Assembly: GCF_024868665.1 (NCBI RefSeq)
Contig: NC_079913.1
Coordinates: 15,601,250 to 15,665,249 of the forward strand
Length of the DNA stretch: 64,000 bases
Direction: 5' to 3'
Source: Triplophysa rosa
Taxonomy: Eukaryota; Chordata; Actinopteri; Cypriniformes; Nemacheilidae
The first letter of the stretch is position 1. Each line of letters opens with the position of its first letter. Both the position numbers and the translations under genes were made by a program. The notes under the pieces are model-generated. The model worked only from the letters and a program-made list of their open reading frames with translations. It made no database searches and had not been told where the DNA came from. Shown here piece after piece: positions 56,996 to 64,000 of this stretch.

Positions 56996-58462
56996 CCCAG
57001 ACAGCAAGCAATCATTGAATCAATGTCAACAAATAGCTGATTAGTGAATGTTAATTGCATTGAATCAATATCACTTTTGCACCTGCAATTAATGTTGAAA
57101 CAAAACACCATTATTGTGATCAGTGTTTGCTTTAGTTGAGTTGCCATCCATGCGTTTTAATACACGTCTGTTGTGGTGAAGAGAATTAAGATCCTGTGGG
57201 ATCAGAAAATTATACTTTTTTCATCTTCAAGTTATTTGACTTACTTTTGATTGCGTTCTGTTGTTAAAATGTGAATGCTGTGTTGAGGATGACTAACAGA
57301 TTAAACAAAACTGTTACGTTTCTGAATCAGTTAGACAAGAATAATCAGTGTCTATGAAAATCAACAAAAAAAGCTTAATGCTGCAATGCATGCTGGGTAA
57401 CGTCATAGAACAAAAAACTCATTCATCAAATCCAGCATGCATTGCAGTTGATCTGAATTAGTTTGATGATTGTCACCATTGTTGATGTGTGAGTGTCATA
57501 GGAATTTATTCTTACATTTTATCTTCTCTGTTCTTTTATAATAGGGAACAAGAATTTGACCCCCGTCATGAACGGACCGAACCCCAATATTATTTTATAT
57601 TATAACTTAAAGGCAGAGTAGATCATTTGGAAAATGCTAACGTTTGCCTGTTAGCAGTGCAATCATACGATCCCTCCCACCATCCAAAGCCACGCCTCTT
57701 CCAAAACACATGAGCGCGCACAGACCAGAAGCTGTTGGATTGGTTCCAGTCATGTCACATTCACCGGCGAGAACATTACAGTACAACGTTTATTACATCA
57801 CCACAATAACGAACATCTCCAGGTACCTGCTCGCTGCCTGCCATTGTCCTGCTCGCTGCCTGCACATCGCACATGAGCGCGCTGATGACGTATGATGTTT
57901 GCGTGAACAGGGTGCACAGTGGGATGCAAAATACGCTGACTGAAAATGTACACATGATGTATCATTGCGCTCGGACCGAGGGAAGTAATTGGTCCAACGT
58001 TTTTTGCCCCTACGCCTTTCACAGAAGATACATAATTATAAAAATACCAATGTTTCGCTTTACTTATTGATTCCTATCAGAATGTTAAGAGACTTCCAAC
58101 CAGCATGACAAGACACATTTCTGGACATAATAGCCTTCTCAGCCTTTAACTGCACTACCGCTATACACCGAGCAACTGCCCAACTCTTCAAAACATCTTT
58201 TTCTCTATCAATGCGTGAGTGTTTTTACTGAATCACTACTATAAACATTGAGAGTGGTGAAAGAAAGGACATAGTCATGGTCCCAACTAAATCAAACACT
58301 GATCACAATAATGGTGATTTGTTGAATTGTTTTACATTTTTTCAACATTATTTGAAAAAATGTAATGTTAATTCTCATTGATTCAATGCCATTAACATTG
58401 ACAAATGAAAAGTTCTTAACATTGATTCAATGGTTTTCACCTGCTCTCTTGCTATCTTGGGG
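56996..58462. mobile_element. Palindromic element (GCATGCTGGG family), most complete copy G
   Basis: The left arm begins cccagacagcaagcaatcat and carries ttgcattgaatcaatatcac and ttgtgatcagtgtttgcttt. The core hairpin lies at 57380-57450 (ctgcaatgcatgctgggtaa / ccagcatgcattgcagttga). The right arm has caaacactgatcacaataat and ends ttgattcaatggttttcacc, cttgctatcttggg. About 400 bp of other sequence (57612-58010) is inserted between core and right arm. Confidence 0.65.
57612..58010 (+). mobile_element. Unclassified insert inside copy G
   Basis: It begins aaaggcagagtagatcattt ggaaaatgc and includes a GC-richer middle (tccaaagccacgcctcttcc). It resembles a short fish repeat of the kind at 20941-21345. 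The open frames on both strands are not supported as genes. Confidence 0.35.
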
Positions 58463-59264
58463 GTAACATTCAACAAAACACATGGATGCAACTTCCTCCC
58501 AGACTTCAGGGGCCATTATGTCCTTATATGGTCAGACAATATGTCGGTGGTCTCCTACATAGACCATTAGGGAGGCCTGTGCAGACTGACGTACCATAAG
58601 TCCTGCCTCTTTTCATTTGATTGGTCACCTGACTTATTTTGACATTGAAGAACGGGTACGGCCCTGCGTGAGAAAATGGATGTGTGGCGTGACAGCTGGC
58701 GGCCCTGAATTCATCTAAGTAAATATTGATGTCAACACTTGATGTTATCTCATCTCATGTGTGTTTTCTGTTTCTGGGTCGGTACAATGACGTTCAGTGA
58801 AGCAAAAAGGGAGGATTCTTGGCTCGCAGATAGTGTCCCCAGACTCACTTAGCTTTATTCCTCTTTATTCCATTTTTAATATTAATAGAAGTGTGAGTTT
58901 TTATTATTTCTCATGACAGTAAATATACTTGGGAATAAATGTAATGGGTAGCAAGTAATGCTACCAAACAACCATTAAATCCTCCCCGGACTTCACTACA
59001 ACATATTTGTGACTTAAAAGTGTGTTTATAGGTTGTGCATTTTTTATAATAAATTGTAATAAAGAAATTATTTTCTCTTATTTTCTCAAAATTTAAAGGG
59101 AAAGTTCAATTAAAATTGAAAGTAAGTTTATTATTTTAAAATGATACGTTCACGTGTTCAGCTCTCTTCCTCATTCAAATGAAGTTTGCCTGAAGCTCTT
59201 GACGAACAAAAGTGTTCTGTGCTAATACTCTTTCCAGGATATGTGCAAAACTTCCTGCATCCAA
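58463..59264. other. Intergenic, no gene seen
   Basis: AT-rich sequence. No exon or RNA gene recognised. Confidence 0.4.
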
Positions 59265-59771
59265 CCCAGATAGCAAATATTTGCCCAAATCTGGCCCACA
59301 CCTTACTCCCCATAACGCATATGGCAGATTTATCCTAAACCAACACCTTTCTGTGCTCCTGTTTGACAGAATTTGTATTGAAAAATTATTTTTTGTAGTT
59401 GTTGTTGATCTTTTCTGCAGTGATTGTGTTTGTTAACAGCAGATGTTCATCACTAATGACTCAATCATCACTACAATAATAATGAAACTCAATACAAATT
59501 CTGTCAAACAGGAGCACAGAAAGGTGTTGGTTTTAGGATAAATCTGGGCCAGAATTGAAATGAACTGTTGATTATATTTGGGTCAGTCCTGTTTTATTTG
59601 TTTTGTTTTTGGCTGACATGCGGCATTGCTTTGGCTTGCTTGTGGCCCAAACCTGGGAAACAGGAGCGATCCACAAAAGTGCCATCATTCCACGCGGTAT
59701 GTGGGCCAGATGAGGGGTTATGGGGAGTAAGGTGTGGGCCGGATTTGGGCCGCAAATATTTGCTATCTGGG
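59265..59771. mobile_element. MITE with CCCAGATAGCAAATATTTG ends (copy 2)
   Basis: Left end cccagatagcaaatatttgc and right end gcaaatatttgctatctggg are perfect inverted repeats. The interior repeats accaacacctttctgtgctc in inverted form near 59340 and 59510. It is related to 28982-29428. The frames reading through it are translation of the repeat. Confidence 0.8.
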
Positions 59772-59944
59772 TTGCTGAGATTCATAAACTGATTCTTGAT
59801 GTCTGTGTGATTCTAAAATGTATTTTGATAAACATACATCCATTTTTCTCAAATGTATTTTGATGTCTAGCTTTGTTTGCTTTGCCACAACAAATGTATC
59901 TTAACACATTATCTCAATGGCCAAAGAAAACCTAACTTATAAGT

Positions 59945-60060
59945 GAAATGTAACGGTCAAGAGCCCAACTAAAGCAAACACTGATCACAATAATGGTGGA
60001 TTAATACATTTCAACATTAATTGCAGGTGCAAAAGTGATATTGATTCAATGCAATTATAA
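59945..60060. mobile_element. Right arm of the palindromic family, copy H
   Basis: gtcaagagcccaactaaagc, aaacactgatcacaataatg and gcaggtgcaaaagtgatatt match the right arms of copies F and G. No core hairpin adjoins it. Confidence 0.5.
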
Positions 60061-60205
60061 AGATCACAAGAACATCAAAATCAGAAGTACAGAAGACGTC
60101 ATAAAAAGACGTTGTAAAAACTTTCATTCTGGCTCCTCAGGGGACGTCTCTTCTACGTCACCAATGATGTAGAAAAGACGTCATTTGGACATGCCTTTGT
60201 TTGGT
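60061..60205. repeat. Interspersed repeat shared with 55985-56130
   Basis: Carries agaagacgtcataaaaagac, ggggacgtctcttctacgtc and catttggacatgcctttgtt. It ends just before the recombinase-like gene. Confidence 0.5.
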
Positions 60206-60220
60206 GGGAAGAAACAACAC

Positions 60221-63200
60221 TGCTTTTTTGTGGTGGTGCTTTCACAAAAATTGCTAGACACCTGGAACGCAAGCACAGCAAAGAGGTTGAGGTAGCGAAG
60301 GCCCTTAGTCATCGAAAGGGCTCCAAAGAAAGGCGAATGCAGCTTGAGTATCTACGCAACAAAGGTAACTTTGCTCACAATACGACTGTTATTAATACAG
60401 GCACAGGACAGATGATTCCACGGAAACTGCCTAAAAAGAACCTGGGTGGTGAGAGCTTTATGCATATATTGCCAAGGACTCTTCCTAAAAAAGACTATGT
60501 GGAGACATGTGAAGGTTTGCAAATTCAAGCCATCTGACGTGAAGCCCAAACCTGGAAAAACCTGTGTTCAGGCTCTTTGTGGCTTTGCACAGCCTCCCCC
60601 ACCAGGTGTGACTCACGGCCTTTGGAAGCTGTTGAATGCCATGAACCAAGATGAAGTGGCACTTGCAGCTAGAAATGACTGGTGCATTTTAGAGCTGGGG
60701 AAGCATCTTTACAACAAGCATGGCTCAAGAGTTAAGATGCATGAACATATTCGTCAAAAGATGAGAGAGCTTGGAAGACTCCTAATATCTGCAAGAGAGG
60801 TAACACCCCTTAAATCTATTAAAGAGCTCATCCATCCCCAAAACTTCATGCATACTGTTAATGCAGTTAAAAGAACAGATGGATATAATGAAGAAACTTC
60901 TGAGTATCAAACAGCTAGTGTCGCTGTGAAACTTGGACATAGTCTAAGCAAAATCGCAATGCTTGTTGAGAGCCACTCTACCATCAGTGGAGACAAAGCA
61001 ACAGCAAAAGTTGCAAACAGCTTCCAACAACTGTATCAGTCCAGATGGCCCGAATACATTTCCTCATCAGCCCGGCGAACACTTGAGGAAGCCAAGTGGA
61101 ACTCGCCATCTTTACTCCCATTCACTGAAGGTGTTAAACGCCTTCATGTGTATCTTGACAAGCAAGAGAAAATTTACCGAAAACTCTTGCCAACACAGCC
61201 TTCATCTCAGCATTGGTCAAAATTGGCCAAGACAACATTAACTCAGATGATGCTTTTTAATCGAAGACGAGAAGGGGAAGTTTCACAAATGCCCTTGTCT
61301 GCATACACCTCCAGCAGCCAATCAGAGGCTCATCCAGATATTAGCATGGCCCCAGAGATGGGAAGTAACGAACTACAAATACTTCGTTACTGTACTTAAG
61401 TAGATTTTTCTGGTATCAGTACTTTACTCCACTATTTATTTTTCTGACGACTTTTTACTTTCACTTCTTACATTTTTACGCAAATACCTGTACTTTCTAC
61501 TTCTTACATTTTCAAACCAGGCTCGTTACTTTAGTTTTAATCTGTATTTGATGCACAATCAATATTATTTCTTGTCATTGCGTGACTTTTTCAACCTAAC
61601 GATAGGTCTGCCTAAAAGCCGAAGCGCTGTGTGAGGTGGCCACTAGCCAATCAAATGTAAGAAGGCGGGAGTTACTGTTTACAGAGCAAAGCGGTGACCA
61701 ATCAAATCAAAGAAGACAGAGTAACTGTTCTCAGATCTCGAGCGTGATGTTCTGCATCATGTGGTGACTCGTGAGTGGTAGGGTTTTTTAGCGCGAAAGG
61801 ACCAGATTTTAAATATGTAATTTAGCTACTGAAGCGGCCGCAATGCCAAAGTGGCCTAAATATAAATTGCACAGTAGTAAGTGGGAGGATGACTCAAATC
61901 TCACAATGTGAATTACACATGTGGTGAGACGACTCGAAGATTCTTTGTAAATATAACTGTAATTGAAATCAGAGCACAGTTAAACGATTTAATAAAGTCA
62001 AACTGAAAATGGGATTATACTACTTCTGTCCAGCATCAGCAAATCTTTTCAACTTTACAGACTTTAGTCTGGCATACTCGTCCTTGACAGCTACTGAATT
62101 TAAAACAGTTTTGCATGTTCTACAAACATATACTTCAGGAAAGATGTACTGTAGCTCTGTCAGAAGTTAAGGCAGCTCGTTAAGTTAAGCGCATTATTGT
62201 TGCTGTTGTTCATTAGTATGTATGAATTGCATATGTTTTGCTATCGTGGTGTGTGCGTTAAGTTCATGAACGAGTGAAAAATACCTGCTCATTGCGTTGC
62301 TTTCGATGAACTAATTATAGTGAGCACTTTTGCACAAAAATGCGCTAATTTCCTGATTGCCATTTGAAGTGGTTTCTGGACATATCCCATTAGTCTTATT
62401 TTCTGATTTTCTTAATGCATTTGCCTTGTTTGATCTGTTTGATCTATTTTCCTGATTTTTATTATATTTTTTCATCTTGTCATGATTATAATTATAAGGA
62501 AATAAAAAACTATCCTTATCAACGTTGATTGACATTGCAATAAAATACTATCACATTATTTTGGCAGTTAAAAATTTGGGCTGGTTTTTGTTGGAGTGAG
62601 TAGGTTTTAGTGAGCCTTTGGGCTGGAAATCGTCCACCTAATCTAGCAACACTGACATCAGTTTTAATGTTGAACGAGTGTAACGTACAATGTAAGAGGC
62701 TAAACATTTAATATTTTAAAGCGAGGCATAATTTCAAGAAATGTGTTTAACCAATCGTGAAAAACAGTAATGGTTACCAAGTAAATTGACTGCCTAATTA
62801 ATTATATCTTTATTTCTCAGTTTTCTCTTTTTGACAAGATCTCCCAAGTGTCTACAACCTCTGTATAATGATATGGTATAATGAAATATATCGCAGACAT
62901 AGGCTAGTAGTCTAAGAAGCTGCCACGGACCAAGGCGGAAGGCAACACAAAGAATAGCTAAAATTATGGTTGAGAACTTGAGACAAAGGGAATTCTGTCA
63001 CAATTATTATCAATACGCTTGTCCTTTACGCTCTTATCTTACATCATAATTGTATTATAAATTTGTGTTTTTTTTCCACTACCTATAGGTTCTACATAAT
63101 GGTAGTTCAGTTGTGAGGTACGAGCGTGACTCTAAAACAGGTTGTAGTATTGGCTACTTTTTACTTAAGTACATTTTAGAGCCCATACTTCTTACTTTTA

Positions 63201-63844
63201 CTTGAGTAAACAAGTTTAGTCAGTACTTCAACTTTTACTTGAGTACTTTTAAACATGAGTATCTGTACTTCTACTTAAGTAAAGGATGTGTGTACTTTTG
63301 CCATCTCTGCATGGCCCTTTCAGAGTTGGAAAACAAACTGTGTCAGTACTTCAAGCGAATAGAGATCCGAGGCAAAAGAGGCAGAAAGGTTCCAGTACTC
63401 GTCACTCCTTCAATGCAAGAGTCAATCAACCTGCTAATTGCAAACCGGAGTAGGTGTGGTGTACAGAATGAGAACTCTTTCCTGTTTGCTCGCCCATTGG
63501 CTATGACCTATTTCAGAGGCTCTGATAGCATCCGGGAATTTGCATTTGCATGCAATGCTAAAAATCCTCAGACTCTCACTTCCACAAAGTTAAGGAAACA
63601 GATTGGTACTCTCTCTGAAGTTCTCAATCTGAGCAACACAGAGCTGGATCAGCTGGCCGACTTCTTAGGTCATGACATTCGAGTACACCGCCAGTTTTAC
63701 AGATTACCAGAAGGCACTCTTCAGCTGGCCAAGATGAGTAAAATCTTTCTTGCTCTGGAGAAAGGACGTTTGGCTGATTTCAGAGGAAAAAACCTCAATG
63801 AAATTGACATTGATCCAGAAGGTACTCTCTCTTTCTCAATTTAG
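60221..63844 (+). pseudogene. Tyrosine-recombinase-like transposon gene, frameshifted and split by a hAT element
   Basis: The first segment (60221 to about 60450) encodes a Cys/His zinc-finger-like start (CGGAFTKIARHLERKH) and basic residues. A one-base frame change near 60450 leads into a second segment from about 60452, with another finger (CIYCQGLFLKKTMWRHVKVC) and a long helical core. The reading stops in an inserted element at 61353 and resumes after it at 63310. Tyrosine-recombinase features can be seen: RRREGEV (Arg codons around 61262-61270), KLRKQ (Arg 63593-63595), GHD (His 63671-63673) and FYR with the likely nucleophile Tyr at 63698-63700. A donor-like gtactc after DPEG may end the exon. 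Proteins like this occur in many copies in fish genomes; assignment to a Crypton- or DIRS-like group is not settled here. Confidence 0.7.
61353..63309. mobile_element. Non-autonomous hAT-type element, 1,957 bp, 8-bp TSD
   Basis: Ends CAGAGATGG and CCATCTCTG are inverted. CATGGCCC flanks both sides exactly (61345-61352 and 63310-63317). Subterminal sequence (tacttcgttactgtacttaa left; tgtacttctacttaagtaaa right) is a well-known fish hAT-end pattern. The interior has no recognised transposase. The element interrupts the recombinase-like gene. Confidence 0.85.
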
Positions 63845-64000
63845 GGATATATTATGTGTATGTCTTTTATACATATTTTTATTACACGGCTGGTTGGAAT
63901 GCTTGATTCTGATTGGCCAGTCGCAACATTTGCAGGTTGGTTATTCCCAGATAACAACCTCTCAAAACTAATAACACACGGTAACCTGGATGCAACAAAT
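63845..64000. other. End of window, no feature
   Basis: Short flank after the recombinase-like frame. Any downstream exon would be outside the window. Confidence 0.4.

Noticed and set aside
59568..59792. Open frame with a hydrophobic start
   Set aside because: Same text occurs in the related MITE at 28982-29428; it is repeat sequence.

Overview
The window reads as nuclear DNA of a cypriniform (carp/zebrafish-like) teleost. It has one intronless vertebrate-type Kv1 channel gene, multi-exon fish-type C-type lectin genes with phase-1 introns, AT-rich intergenic DNA, and a very high density of short inverted-repeat transposons of kinds familiar from zebrafish-like genomes. Nothing bacterial or viral was seen.

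Layout. 0-9 kb: intergenic, with two foldback elements, one solo LTR and a degenerate interspersed repeat. 9.16-10.77 kb: kcna5 (Kv1.5-like) on the plus strand, complete in one exon. 10.8-26.4 kb: intergenic, dominated by a 4.1-kb TTAA-flanked element with about 550-bp inverted ends, a second solo LTR, microsatellites and palindromic MITEs. 26.5-34.1 kb: lectin gene A (plus strand), five coding exons encoding a signal peptide, two C-type lectin domains (CTLDs) and a charged tail. 34.1-42.7 kb: between the two lectin genes, with low-complexity repeats, a duplicated array of decayed tRNA genes (37.9-40.4 kb) and nested MITEs. 42.75-56.6 kb: lectin gene B (minus strand), seven coding exons with matching splice phases. 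It encodes a signal peptide, a CTLD, a rhamnose-binding (SUEL/Gal_Lectin) domain and two more CTLDs. An 8.3-kb intron in it is packed with transposons, including a hAT-type element carrying a 98-bp minisatellite. 56.9-60.1 kb: more foldback elements. 60.2-63.84 kb: a zinc-finger plus tyrosine-recombinase-like transposon gene, frameshifted and split by a 1,957-bp hAT-type insertion with a perfect 8-bp target duplication.

How it fits together. The two lectin genes point towards each other (tail to tail) and share a closely similar CTLD exon of the same length, so they look like members of one expanding fish lectin cluster. Both are predicted to be secreted. Calcium-site motifs differ between domains (QPD in gene A CTLD1, EPN in the third CTLD-containing exon block of gene B, none in others), so sugar specificity has probably diverged. 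The CTLD-SUEL-CTLD-CTLD gene is the most interesting candidate for an unusual system: a secreted composite lectin combining two unrelated sugar-binding folds. The other main theme is transposon activity: target-site duplications of 8 bp (hAT), TTAA and TA can be read directly, and one palindromic family spreads paired CCCAGCATGC sites that resemble the ZNF143/THAP11 binding motif.
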